DNA from: an uncultured Saprospiraceae bacterium
Lineage (GTDB): Bacteria > Bacteroidota > Bacteroidia > Chitinophagales > Saprospiraceae
NCBI GenBank assembly: GCA_937980645.1
Contig: CALJPQ010000014.1
Location: 1 to 64,000, forward strand
Direction of reading: 5' to 3'
DNA length: 64,000 nucleotides
Shown here: positions 24,319 through 33,738 of the stretch, one piece after another
Numbering within the stretch: position 1 is the stretch's first letter
How the letters are laid out: every line of letters begins with the position of its first letter
The notes under the pieces: generated by a model
Told to the model about the DNA's origin: nothing
Database searches by the model: none
What the model saw: the letters and a program-made list of their open reading frames with translations, nothing else
Position numbers and translations under genes: made by a program

Positions 24319-24371
24319 CTGTCCTGCTCCAGCAAAAACTCTGGCTGCTTGCTCACTCAAATTCGTGCATC

Positions 24372-26819
24372 GTGCCTCATTTCGCCGACATCATTTTGCC
24401 TTTGGCACTACCCAAACCAGCGTTCACGTATGCTGTGCCGGACGACTTGCTCGATGAAGTCCAGGTTGGTCGGCAAGTGGAAGTAGATTTCGGAAAGGGT
24501 AAGCGCTATGCTGGAATAGTATGGCGGGTGCACGAGGAAGAGCCGGATTACGCCACAAAGCCCATCCTGGCGGTTTTGCCCGAAGGTGCTTTCATCTCGA
24601 CAGAGCAGCTGGCCCTGTGGGAGTGGATGGCCACCTATTATTGTTGCATGCTGGGCGAAGTGCTACAGGCGGCCCTGCCCGCACAACTCAAGTTGAGCAG
24701 CGAAACCCGCTTAGTCCGCCGCGCTGATTACGGCGACGACTTCTCGGCACTGGATGACGAAGAGTATTTGCTGGCCGAAGCCCTCTTACTGCGCGAAGAG
24801 ATCACTTTAGCCGACGCCCGAAAAATTCTGAACAAGAAGACCGTCATGCCCGTAGTGCAGCGCCTAATAAATAAAGGTGTGCTACTCCTGCGTGAAGAAC
24901 TGCGTGAACGTTATCGGCCCAAGAAAGTCCAGGCCATTCGGCTGGCCGAACCTTACCGCTCCCAACCCGATCACCTAGCACCCGTGCTGGACGACCTGGC
25001 TAAATATGAAAAGCAACAGGAATTGGTGCTCGCATACCTGCACCTGAGCCGCCAACGCTCGTGGGTAAGCCGGCAAGAAATACTGGACAAAGCCAACGCT
25101 TCCGAGTCCAGCCTGAAATCGCTCCTCAAAAAAGGCATTTTCGAGTTGTATGAGCGAACCCTGAGCCGCATCGCCGGACACACTGATGCAACCAGCGCTG
25201 CGGATGCGCTCACCGAACAACAGCAGCGCGCTATCAGCGAAATAGAGGCCTTTTTTGCCCAAAAAAAGCCCGTCCTGCTCCACGGCGTTACGGGTAGCGG
25301 CAAAACGCGCGTGTACGTCGATCTCATCCAAAAGGTCATTCGAGCGGGTGGGCAGGTCTTATATATGCTCCCGGAAATCGCCCTCACGGCGCAGATCATT
25401 GAACGCCTGCGGCACATTTTCGGCTCCGATATCGCCGTCTATCACTCCAAAGTCAGCGACAGCGAGCGCGTGGAGATCTGGAGGGCCACCGCCATGGGCA
25501 AACCCGTCCTCCTGACTGCGCGCTCGGGGCTGTTCTTGCCCTTTAAAAACCTGCAACTTATCATTATAGACGAAGAGCACGACCCTTCTTTCAAGCAACA
25601 AGACCCAGCGCCGCGCTACCACGCTCGCGATAGCGCTATCTACCTGGCACACCGGTGCGGCGCTAACGTATTGCTTGGTACCGCTACGCCCTCCCTGGAA
25701 AGCTGGCACAACGCCCAAAGCGGCAAGTATGGACTCGTTCAAATGCCCGAACGCTTTGGCAATGTGCCCCTGCCCGAAGTGCGCCTCCTCGACCTGCGCG
25801 AACACCACCAAAAGCGCCAGATGCAAAGCCTGTTCGCCACACCACTGCTCGAATCTATCCAAAAATCACTGGAACAGGGCGAACAGGTTATCCTATTCCA
25901 AAACCGCCGCGGCTACGCTCCCGTACTCGAATGCCGCGTCTGCGGCTGGACAGCCGAATGCCGCCACTGCGACGTTAGCCTCACCTACCACAAGCAACAT
26001 CACGCCTTGCGCTGCCATTACTGCGGTTATGTTGAAAAAATGCCTGCCGCCTGCCCAGCCTGCCACAGCGGAAAAATCGCCCTGCTCGGCTTCGGCACTG
26101 AAAAGATCGAAGACGAATTAAAGATTTTCTTGCCCAAAGCCCGCATCGCACGCTTAGACTTGGACACCGCCGGCGCCAAAAACCGCCTCAATGACCTGCT
26201 GAACGACTTCGAGGAAAAACGCATAGACATCCTGGTGGGCACACAAATGATCACCAAAGGGCTGGACTTCGACAACGTCGCGCTCGTAGGCGTGCTGGGT
26301 GCCGACCAGCTGGCCCGCTTTCCTGACTTCCGCGCCGGCGAACGCGCCTTCCAACTGCTCACCCAGGTGGCCGGACGCGCCGGACGCAGACACAAACGCG
26401 GCCTGGTCATGATACAGGCCTGGAACCCTAACCACCCTGTGTTGCAAGAGGCCTTACGCGGCGACTTTTACGCTCACGCACAACGCGAACTGGACGAGCG
26501 CAAACACTTTTTTTACCCGCCTTTCTCGCGACTCATTCGCGTGTACGTGCGCCACTCCAAAGAGGCAACCACCCTCGCTATCGCCCAACATATGGCCGAC
26601 CTGCTGCGCCAACGCCTGGCCCATCGTGTACTGGGCCCAACCCAGCCAACCATTAGCCGCCTGCACGGCTATTTTATTCAGGAAATCCTCCTGAAAATGG
26701 AAAAATCCGCCACTCTCTTGAACGCAACCAAACAATTCATCCTGCAGGCGGCAGAACAACTCAACGCTCAACCCGGCTGGTCAGAAGCGCGCATCTACGC
26801 CGACGTAGACCCCCAGTAA
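24372..26819 (+). CDS. priA: Primosomal replication helicase PriA
   Basis: This 815-aa DNA helicase restarts stalled replication forks. It opens with the PriA 3'-end-binding domain (DIILPLALPKPAFTYAVPD), then a winged helix, the Walker A site GVTGSGKT near 305 and the DEEH box in IIIDEEHDP. Eight zinc cysteines follow in CRVCGWTAECRHC and later CHYC and CPAC pairs. The helicase C-terminal half has GTQMITKGLDFDNV and QVAGRAGRR. The start appears to be GTG at 24372; no ATG lies before the conserved opening. The stop codon is part of a 24-nt repeat also found at 58850-58873. Confidence 0.97.
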   Translation: MPHFADIILPLALPKPAFTYAVPDDLLDEVQVGRQVEVDFGKGKRYAGIVWRVHEEEPDYATKPILAVLPEGAFISTEQLALWEWMATYYCCMLGEVLQAALPAQLKLSSETRLVRRADYGDDFSALDDEEYLLAEALLLREEITLADARKILNKKTVMPVVQRLINKGVLLLREELRERYRPKKVQAIRLAEPYRSQPDHLAPVLDDLAKYEKQQELVLAYLHLSRQRSWVSRQEILDKANASESSLKSLLKKGIFELYERTLSRIAGHTDATSAADALTEQQQRAISEIEAFFAQKKPVLLHGVTGSGKTRVYVDLIQKVIRAGGQVLYMLPEIALTAQIIERLRHIFGSDIAVYHSKVSDSERVEIWRATAMGKPVLLTARSGLFLPFKNLQLIIIDEEHDPSFKQQDPAPRYHARDSAIYLAHRCGANVLLGTATPSLESWHNAQSGKYGLVQMPERFGNVPLPEVRLLDLREHHQKRQMQSLFATPLLESIQKSLEQGEQVILFQNRRGYAPVLECRVCGWTAECRHCDVSLTYHKQHHALRCHYCGYVEKMPAACPACHSGKIALLGFGTEKIEDELKIFLPKARIARLDLDTAGAKNRLNDLLNDFEEKRIDILVGTQMITKGLDFDNVALVGVLGADQLARFPDFRAGERAFQLLTQVAGRAGRRHKRGLVMIQAWNPNHPVLQEALRGDFYAHAQRELDERKHFFYPPFSRLIRVYVRHSKEATTLAIAQHMADLLRQRLAHRVLGPTQPTISRLHGYFIQEILLKMEKSATLLNATKQFILQAAEQLNAQPGWSEARIYADVDPQ

Positions 26820-26838
26820 CCGCCAAACTTGTTTGGCC
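26815..26838. repeat. 24-nt palindrome-bearing repeat, copy 1
   Basis: This sequence is identical to 58850-58873. It contains GCCAAACTTGTTTGGC, a 7-bp inverted repeat with a 2-nt loop, and includes the priA stop codon. No T-run follows. Confidence 0.8.
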
Positions 26839-26890
26839 AATTCGGCGTTTAGTTAAAAACCGTTAATCGGTTAATTCCCCGTTAATCTCC

Positions 26891-26920
26891 TTGCGCGCTG
26901 ATGTGCACCATGTTTCTTTG
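26891..26920 (+). promoter_or_regulatory. Candidate promoter before the 111-aa gene
   Basis: TTG at 26891-26893, a 19-nt spacer and TTTCTTTG at 26913-26920 approximate TTTG-N19-TAnnTTTG. The ATG at 26941 follows after 20 nt. Confidence 0.45.
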
Positions 26921-26940
26921 TCGCCCAAAAAACGCAATCT

Positions 26941-27276
26941 ATGAAACACCTGCTTATGACCATTGCGGGCGTTCTGTGGAGCGTCCTGCTCAGTGCACAG
27001 ATTTATGTAGAAGGGACTCTGCTAACTCCCTCGAATACAGGTGTCTACATCGAAGTTACTCCTCTGCGTCGCACTGATGGGACGTATCACATTGGCGTAG
27101 ATTATGGCCAGACGCGCAGCCGTCGCCCTAACGATTGCCTGACGGACAACAAGGGCCGCCGCTACGAGTTTCGCAGTGCGATAGACGGCCTGAACTTTCT
27201 CTACGACAACGGCTGGGAGGTGGTGGTTGTCTATCCAGTCGAAGACATCCGGCGCTATCTGCTGAAGCGCCGTTGA
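26941..27276 (+). CDS. Small exported protein of unknown function
   Basis: This 111-aa protein has a signal peptide (MKHLLMTIAGVLWSVLLSAQ). The mature part is about 91 aa, with IYVEGTLLTPSNTGVYIEV, a basic central stretch and FRSAIDGLNFLYDNGWEVV. The spacing of strands and a final helix suggests a small alpha/beta domain. I recognise no family. The upstream promoter candidate supports a real gene, as does codon use like that of its neighbours. It stands alone between priA and the M36 protease gene. Confidence 0.7.
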   Translation: MKHLLMTIAGVLWSVLLSAQIYVEGTLLTPSNTGVYIEVTPLRRTDGTYHIGVDYGQTRSRRPNDCLTDNKGRRYEFRSAIDGLNFLYDNGWEVVVVYPVEDIRRYLLKRR

Positions 27277-27340
27277 GGCCAAAAGGGCTTTTTGCTAATA
27301 TAAGCATAATGGGCGGACGTGTTGGCATGAGCGAAAGTAC

Positions 27341-27348
27341 TACCTTTG
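27341..27348 (+). promoter_or_regulatory. TACCTTTG -7 element of the M36 protease gene
   Basis: A perfect TAnnTTTG match lies 81 nt before the ATG at 27430. A TTG is present 16 nt upstream (27322-27324). Confidence 0.5.
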
Positions 27349-27429
27349 GGGGTCTTTTGGCTGAAGGCCACGAAGACGTATTCTATTTCTATTTCTATCA
27401 CCAAACTAATAACTCACTCGCTCTGTCTT

Positions 27430-30400
27430 ATGCCTACGAAGTTAACACTCCGCCTGGGAATGCTGGTGGTGGCGCTGTTTGCAGTGCTTCTTCCGCAAGC
27501 CAATGCACAAGACCTGAATGCTGCTCAAGAGACGGCTTTGCGCTTTTTGCGCGCCAATCCTGAGCAATTTCTCCTGACCGCTCAAGATGTGGCCGATGTG
27601 CGCATCAGCGACGTTTACATGAGTAAACACAACCGCGTAACCCACGTATGGGTACAGCAACAGCACGCTGGCATTCCGGTGTATAATGCGCTTTTCGGCC
27701 TGCATGTGCGCGATGGCCAGGTTTATCACTTAGGGCACCGCTTTGTGCCCGAGTTGGCGCAGCGCGTCAACACTACCCTACCCTCTCTAGGCGCTGCCCG
27801 TGCACTGGAACTGGCATTACTACACCTGGGCTTCAAAGCCACCGACATGCCGCGCCTCAAGCAGCGCATCAGCGACCGTAATTGGGTCTTCGAAGCCGGA
27901 AAAGTGGCGCGCCAGGAAATCCCGGTGGACATCTGTTACGACCTCAATGACCAGGAGCAGCCGCGACTGGCCTGGAAACTCTTCCTCGACCAGGCCAACA
28001 CTTCCGACATGTGGACCATCACCGTGGACGCTGTAACGGGCCAGGTTCTGCGCCAGCACAACCACACGGTGTATTGCAAGGTCGGCCATGTTCACCGCGC
28101 CGACGGTGATTGCCGCGAATACGCAGAAGATACCGACCGGGTTGCAGCCGCACACGAGCCCACGATGTCGTTGGGCGCCAATGATGAAGCCTATCGCGTC
28201 TTTGCCCTGCCCGTAGAAAGCCCGGCACATGGCGACCGATCCTTAGTCGTCAATCCTGCCGATCCCGTTGCCTCTCCGTACGGATGGTTAGATGTAGATG
28301 GCCAGCCCGGTCCGGAATATACCTACACTCGCGGTAACAACGTGTGGGCCTACGAAGACCGCGCCAACGACAATACGCCCAGCGCTAACGAGTCAGCTAC
28401 AGGGGTGAACTACGTATTTGATTTTCCTTTTGACCCCAATGCTGAACCGGAAGCCAATCTGGAGGCCTCGATTACGAACCTGTTCTATATGAACAACATG
28501 ATGCACGACATTGCGTATCGCTTTGGGTTCGATGAGCCGGCGGGCAACTTCCAGCAGAACAACTACGGCCGCGGCGGCCTGGGCAATGACTTTGTGCGCG
28601 CCGAAGCTTTAGATGGCGGTGGTGAAAACAACGCCAACTTCTCTACGCCAGCCGACGGCGGCAACGGTCGTATGCAGATGTACCTGTGGAGTGGCGAAAG
28701 TGGCAACGTCGTGCGCGTCAATGGTCCAATATTGGTGCAAGGCACCTACTACGCCCAGGCAGCTAACGGCTGGGGAGCTCCCATTACGACCACGCCAGTA
28801 ACAGGAGATGTCGTTATCACAGACGACGGTTCCGGTGGCGACGACGCCACGAAGAACTGCAACCCACCAGTCAATAACCTGCAGGGCAAAATCGCTATGA
28901 TTGACCGCGGCGTGTGCCAGTTCGGCCGAAAAGCCCTGACTGCCCAACAAGCTGGTGCTATTGGCTGTATCATCTGCAATTTTGAAGATGCTACAATAGG
29001 CATGGCCGCCGGCAACTTTGGCGGCCAGGTAACCATACCCGTTGTTATGATGAGCAAGCCCAATTGCGACTTGCTGCGCCAGTACGCTGGTTTTGGGCTG
29101 AACATCTCTTTAGTCCGTCCCACTGTAGCTGGCCCGCAGAAATTAGACGGCAGTTTCGACAACGGTATTATCGCACATGAATACGGCCATGGCATCTCCA
29201 ACCGCCTGACCGGCGGCCCCAGCCAGGCAGGTTGTTTGGGCAATGCTGAGCAAATGGGCGAAGGCTGGAGCGACTGGTTTACCCTTATCACCAGTGTGCG
29301 CCCGGGCGACGTACCCAAACAGCGCCGCGGCGTGGGTACCTTCGTCATCCGCCAGCCTAACGACGGCGTAGGCATCCGCCGTGTGCCTTACACCACTGAT
29401 ATGAGTATCAACCCGCACACCTATGGCACCGTAGCCAATAGCGCTGGCGTGCACGCTATCGGTGAAGTGTGGGCTACCGTAACGTGGGACCTCTATTGGG
29501 CTTTCATAGAAAAGTACGGTTACGACCCCGACTGGACGAACCCCAACAGCGGCAACTACCGCGCCATTCAGCACATCATGGACGGCATGAAACTGCAACC
29601 CTGTAGCCCTGGCTTCATAGATGGACGCAATGCCATCCTGCTGGCCAATGTCCTATATTACAACGGTGCTGACACCTGCCTCATTAGTGAGGTTTTTGCC
29701 CGGCGCGGTATGGGCATTTTCGCCAGCCAGGGCAGCAGCAACAATTCGGGCGACGGCATAGAAGACTTCAACCCAATACCCACCTGCATTAAAGAACTCA
29801 AAATCAGCAAAAGCACCTCGACGCCGCTCATCGAACCGGGTGGAACGGCGTCGTTTACCATCACCGTCATCAACCACAAAGACGAAACGGCAGAGGGCGT
29901 TGTTGTTACCGACCCGCTGCCGCAAGGGCTGTCGTTGGTATCCGCCTCTAATGGCGGCACGGACGTCGGCGGTGTCGTTACCTGGAATTTGGGCAGCCTG
30001 CCTTCTGGCGCCCAGCTAACGCTCACGTACACAGCCAAATCGGACCCGGCACTGAAGTCATCCCTGTACTTCCGCGACGACATGGAAGAAGAAGGCGACC
30101 GCTGGTCTTCCTCATCACTGCTTATCAACGAACCCAATACATTCTACCTGCAACAAAATCAGGTACGTGTAGGGCAATGGGCCTGGCGCGTGGACGCACC
30201 TGCCAAAGAAACCGACCAGATACTATACAACTACATTCCGGTGCCCATTCAGGGTAGCCAGCCTGTGCTGCGCTTCTGGCACCGCTATAATACCCAAGCG
30301 GGTGTTGACGCCGGTTTTTTAGAGGTGCAAGTGGATGGCGAGTCCACGTGGCGCCGCTTTGACCGCAGCAAAGTGTTTCGCGGCAGCTACACGGGCGGTA

Positions 30401-30975
30401 TCCAGTACAGCACGTTTGCCATTCCCTTCCTGAGCGGCTTCTCGGGCAACTCGAACGGCTGGGTGCAGTCATATTTCGACATGAGCGAGTTCGCAGGTAA
30501 GAGCGTGGCCTTCCGCTTCCGCTTCGGCACCGACGCCAGCACCACCCCTGCCGATGCCCACTGGACAATTGACCAGGTGGACATCTTCGATATGTTCAAC
30601 TACGACACTGAAGCGTGCGTGCGCTCCAGCGCCGGCGACCAGGCCTGCGCCCGCGCGGCAGCCCGGGGCGTCATTGTAAATACAGCCGACATCGTCAGTA
30701 CGAATGAACCAGCAGCGGCTAATCCCTTAGGCATCCGCGTACAACCCAACCCGGCTACGGACTGGGTAACGGTAGCCTTCGGCGCAAGCGCGAGTGGCCC
30801 TGTGCTCGTCAATATCCTGAGCGCCGACGGGCGCCAGGTCGCCCAGATGCGCTTAGAGGGTGTGCATGCCGGCCAGGTAACGCCGCTCGACGTGCGCCAC
30901 CTGCCCACGGGTGTCTATGTGCTGCGCGTCGAAAGCACTGCCGGCGCCAGTAGCGTGAAAGTGGTCAAGCAATAG
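27430..30975 (+). CDS. M36 (fungalysin-like) metalloprotease, T9SS cargo
   Basis: This 1181-aa secreted zinc protease has a signal peptide (about 1-27), an FTP-type propeptide (about 30-210) and a catalytic domain. The zinc site is HEYGHG at 583-588, with the downstream Glu in EQMGEGWSDWF. A PA domain is inserted in the catalytic region (GKIAMIDRGVCQFGRKA near 480). After it come a DUF11-like repeat (GGTASFTITVINHKDETAEG), a jelly-roll segment with WRRFDRSKVFRG, and a T9SS type A sorting domain (VQPNPATDWVTVAFG). The ATG at 27430 starts the signal peptide; the frame is open further upstream. A strong terminator follows at 31000. Role: extracellular protein digestion. Confidence 0.94.
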   Translation: MPTKLTLRLGMLVVALFAVLLPQANAQDLNAAQETALRFLRANPEQFLLTAQDVADVRISDVYMSKHNRVTHVWVQQQHAGIPVYNALFGLHVRDGQVYHLGHRFVPELAQRVNTTLPSLGAARALELALLHLGFKATDMPRLKQRISDRNWVFEAGKVARQEIPVDICYDLNDQEQPRLAWKLFLDQANTSDMWTITVDAVTGQVLRQHNHTVYCKVGHVHRADGDCREYAEDTDRVAAAHEPTMSLGANDEAYRVFALPVESPAHGDRSLVVNPADPVASPYGWLDVDGQPGPEYTYTRGNNVWAYEDRANDNTPSANESATGVNYVFDFPFDPNAEPEANLEASITNLFYMNNMMHDIAYRFGFDEPAGNFQQNNYGRGGLGNDFVRAEALDGGGENNANFSTPADGGNGRMQMYLWSGESGNVVRVNGPILVQGTYYAQAANGWGAPITTTPVTGDVVITDDGSGGDDATKNCNPPVNNLQGKIAMIDRGVCQFGRKALTAQQAGAIGCIICNFEDATIGMAAGNFGGQVTIPVVMMSKPNCDLLRQYAGFGLNISLVRPTVAGPQKLDGSFDNGIIAHEYGHGISNRLTGGPSQAGCLGNAEQMGEGWSDWFTLITSVRPGDVPKQRRGVGTFVIRQPNDGVGIRRVPYTTDMSINPHTYGTVANSAGVHAIGEVWATVTWDLYWAFIEKYGYDPDWTNPNSGNYRAIQHIMDGMKLQPCSPGFIDGRNAILLANVLYYNGADTCLISEVFARRGMGIFASQGSSNNSGDGIEDFNPIPTCIKELKISKSTSTPLIEPGGTASFTITVINHKDETAEGVVVTDPLPQGLSLVSASNGGTDVGGVVTWNLGSLPSGAQLTLTYTAKSDPALKSSLYFRDDMEEEGDRWSSSSLLINEPNTFYLQQNQVRVGQWAWRVDAPAKETDQILYNYIPVPIQGSQPVLRFWHRYNTQAGVDAGFLEVQVDGESTWRRFDRSKVFRGSYTGGIQYSTFAIPFLSGFSGNSNGWVQSYFDMSEFAGKSVAFRFRFGTDASTTPADAHWTIDQVDIFDMFNYDTEACVRSSAGDQACARAAARGVIVNTADIVSTNEPAAANPLGIRVQPNPATDWVTVAFGASASGPVLVNILSADGRQVAQMRLEGVHAGQVTPLDVRHLPTGVYVLRVESTAGASSVKVVKQ

Positions 30976-30999
30976 CGTTTTACCACCTATGCCAAAAAG

Positions 31000-31037
31000 A
31001 AGAGGTTTGCGAAGCCGTGTGGTTTCGCAAACCTCTT
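31000..31037 (+). terminator. Strong hairpin terminator of the M36 protease gene
   Basis: AAGAGGTTTGCGAA (31000-31013) pairs perfectly with TTCGCAAACCTCTT (31024-31037) around a 10-nt loop and runs into TTTT. It rules out the longer start at 30989 for the next gene. Confidence 0.9.
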
Positions 31038-31078
31038 TTACCTTCGCAGGCCTGTTTGTACCAGGACTCATCCACAGC

Positions 31079-33736
31079 ATGCTAAAGCTCTTTTCTTCGC
31101 TTCGAGAAAATCGGCGCGTACAGTCCCTCCTCGCTCCTATACGCACTGCCCAACAGTGGTTGGCAGACCTGCTGCAACCCGTGTTGGCGCCGCTGCGAAG
31201 TGCGTGGGCCGCCCTTACGGCACCCGCACGTGCCGCCTGGCGACGCTTCGAGGTGCGTTTTCCATGGATGGCCAACGTATTGTCCGGCGCAGGCACCTTG
31301 CTTCGCTGGGGCATTTATTTTTTGCTCTTCCTCATCGCCTGCGTCTGGCTCGGCTTCTTTGGCCACCTGCCTGACACCGATGAATTGCGCTCTATAGAAA
31401 CGGCCAACGCTACCGAGATTTATTCCGCAGATAGCGTCTTGCTGGGCAAGTTTTACGTGGAGAATCGGACTACCATTCCTTTAGAGAAGATTTCGCCCTA
31501 CGTTGTTACTGCTCTTTTGGCTACCGAAGACCGCCGCTTCTTTGAGCACAGCGGCATTGACCTGACCAGCTGGGCGCGTGTAGCCCTTGGCCTGATAACC
31601 AAAGACAATAAAGGTGGCGGCTCCACGCTTAGCCAGCAATTGGCCAAAAATCTGTATCCGCGCAAGCGATACGCCATCCCGGGCATCAGCCTGCTCATCA
31701 ATAAAATTCGGGAAAACTTCATCTCCGTGCGCTTAGAGCGCATTTATACCAAAGCGGAACTGCTCAATCTGTACCTGAACACCGTGCCCTTTGGTGGCGA
31801 CCGCTACGGCGTCAGTGTGGCTGCAAGGCATTTTTACAACAAAAAAGCCCAGGAATTGACGCCCGACCAGGCAGCGACGCTGATTGGTATGCTGAAAGCC
31901 ACGACCTACTACGACCCGGTGCGCAATCCCGAAAATGCCCTGCGGCGCCGCAACTTAGTGCTCAAGCAAATGGTGAAAAACAGCGCCTTCAATGTTTCGG
32001 TACGCAGCGATGAACCAGGTATGGATCAAGTGCGCTCCATGATAGAGCGCGGGCGCATTTCGCAAAAAGAATACGAGCAACTCATTCAAAAGCCTTTAGG
32101 CGCCCGCCGATATCACGTGGACAGCCACAACGAAGGGCTGGCCACCTATTTCCGCGAATACTTGCGCACCGATGTGCTGCCCAAATTGCTCAAGGGCCGC
32201 ACGCATAGCGATGGCACCCCGTTCAACCTCTACACCGACGGGCTGAAGGTCTATACCACCATCCACAGCCGCGCGCAGCGCTATGCTGAAGAGGCTGTAC
32301 GCCAGCACATGAGCCAGCTGCAAGACCTTTTCGACCGCCATTGGAAAGGCTACAAAGGCGTGGAAAAACCCTGGGGCGACGACCGCTGGATAGACGAGCA
32401 GGTACGCCGCAGCGAGCGCTGGCTCACCTTGCGCGATGCCGGCTGGAGCGAAGTTGATATCCGCGCCGACTTTGAAAAGCCCGTGCGTATGACCATCTTC
32501 TCCTGGCGTGGTGCTGCTTCGGAGATAGACACGGTCATGACGCCGTTAGACAGCGTGCGCTACTACTTCTGCCTGCTCAACTGCGGCTTTATGGCCATGG
32601 AGCACGCCAACGGGTATGTCCGCGCCTGGGTGGGCGGCACGCACTACAAGTACTTCAAATACGACCACGTCCGGAGTACGCGCCAGGTCGGCTCTACCTT
32701 CAAGCCCATCGTTTACGCTGCTGCACTGCAGGACTCTTTTTCTCCCTGTTCTTATCTGCCCAACCAGCAGGTAAAAATTGTGGACTGGGAGCCGCGCAAC
32801 GCCGACGGCTTCTACGGAGGCTGGTATTCGCTGACGGCCGGGCTGACCAACTCGGTCAATGTCATCGCTGCCCAGCTCATTGAGCGCGTAGGCATTGAGC
32901 GCACCATTCAGCTGGCCCGCAAAATGGGCATCACGGCGCGCATGCCGCGCGAATTTGGCATTAGCCTGGGGGCTGCCGACATTTCGCTATACGAGATGAT
33001 GCAGGTGTACGGTACTATGGCCAATCAAGGTGTGCGCCCCGAGCCGGTGGTCGTCTTGCGCATCGTTACCCGTACGGGCGAGGTGGTGTACGACCACGCT
33101 CAGGCGATAGCGCAAAATCCGCCCACACCGGTGCGCGCACTCACACCTGACCAGGCCGCTACCATGACCCGCATGATGCAGTCGGTTATCAACAGCGGCA
33201 CGGGCGCGCGCCTGCGCTACGGCTATGGGCTGCATCAGGGCGATTTCGCCGGCAAAACGGGTACCACGCAAAACCAAGCTGACGGCTGGTTTATCTGCTA
33301 CAACCCGCGCTTAGTTACGGGCGCCTGGGTGGGCGCTTCCAGCCCGGCCGTGCGCTTCCGCTCGCTGGCGTTAGGGCAGGGTGCCTCTATGGCGTTGCCT
33401 ATCGTCGGCATCTTCTGGCATAAAATGGCCAACGACCGCGAATTTGTCAAATGGTATCAGGAGCGCTTCCCGGAACCGCCGCCACACGTGCTGGCTAAAT
33501 TCGGCTGCCCGGGCTTCATTGACATCTCACCCGATACGCTCCAGATGCTTCTCACGGACTCCACTTTGCGCGAAGAACTCCGCCAAAACGGCTTCCGAAA
33601 CCTGAGAGAAGTCGCTGACCAGTACTTCGAGCAGGAAAACGGCGGCGAAGGGCACGACTCCAGCGAAGAGCCTCCTACTAAACGCACCAACATTCTGGAG
33701 CGCCTCTTCGGACGCCGCGAAAACCAGGAACAGTAA
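31079..33736 (+). CDS. Class A penicillin-binding protein (PBP1A-like)
   Basis: This 885-aa bifunctional enzyme polymerises glycan strands and cross-links peptides in the periplasm. A basic N-terminal tail precedes a membrane anchor (about 75-97). The glycosyltransferase domain has EDRRFFEHSGID near 149 and GGSTLSQQLAKNL near 180. The transpeptidase has the nucleophile Ser539 in GSTFKP, TNSVN near 597 and KTGTTQN near 725. The C-terminal tail is charged. The frame opens at 30989 inside the preceding terminator, so the ATG at 31079 is chosen. TACCTTCG at 31039-31046 may be a -7 box. The DUF4350 gene follows after 2 nt. Confidence 0.95.
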   Translation: MLKLFSSLRENRRVQSLLAPIRTAQQWLADLLQPVLAPLRSAWAALTAPARAAWRRFEVRFPWMANVLSGAGTLLRWGIYFLLFLIACVWLGFFGHLPDTDELRSIETANATEIYSADSVLLGKFYVENRTTIPLEKISPYVVTALLATEDRRFFEHSGIDLTSWARVALGLITKDNKGGGSTLSQQLAKNLYPRKRYAIPGISLLINKIRENFISVRLERIYTKAELLNLYLNTVPFGGDRYGVSVAARHFYNKKAQELTPDQAATLIGMLKATTYYDPVRNPENALRRRNLVLKQMVKNSAFNVSVRSDEPGMDQVRSMIERGRISQKEYEQLIQKPLGARRYHVDSHNEGLATYFREYLRTDVLPKLLKGRTHSDGTPFNLYTDGLKVYTTIHSRAQRYAEEAVRQHMSQLQDLFDRHWKGYKGVEKPWGDDRWIDEQVRRSERWLTLRDAGWSEVDIRADFEKPVRMTIFSWRGAASEIDTVMTPLDSVRYYFCLLNCGFMAMEHANGYVRAWVGGTHYKYFKYDHVRSTRQVGSTFKPIVYAAALQDSFSPCSYLPNQQVKIVDWEPRNADGFYGGWYSLTAGLTNSVNVIAAQLIERVGIERTIQLARKMGITARMPREFGISLGAADISLYEMMQVYGTMANQGVRPEPVVVLRIVTRTGEVVYDHAQAIAQNPPTPVRALTPDQAATMTRMMQSVINSGTGARLRYGYGLHQGDFAGKTGTTQNQADGWFICYNPRLVTGAWVGASSPAVRFRSLALGQGASMALPIVGIFWHKMANDREFVKWYQERFPEPPPHVLAKFGCPGFIDISPDTLQMLLTDSTLREELRQNGFRNLREVADQYFEQENGGEGHDSSEEPPTKRTNILERLFGRRENQEQ

Positions 33737-33738
33737 AC

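Noticed and set aside
30989..31078. Start of the PBP gene at 30989
   Set aside because: The segment lies in the terminator hairpin of the protease gene; the ATG at 31079 is consistent with the family.
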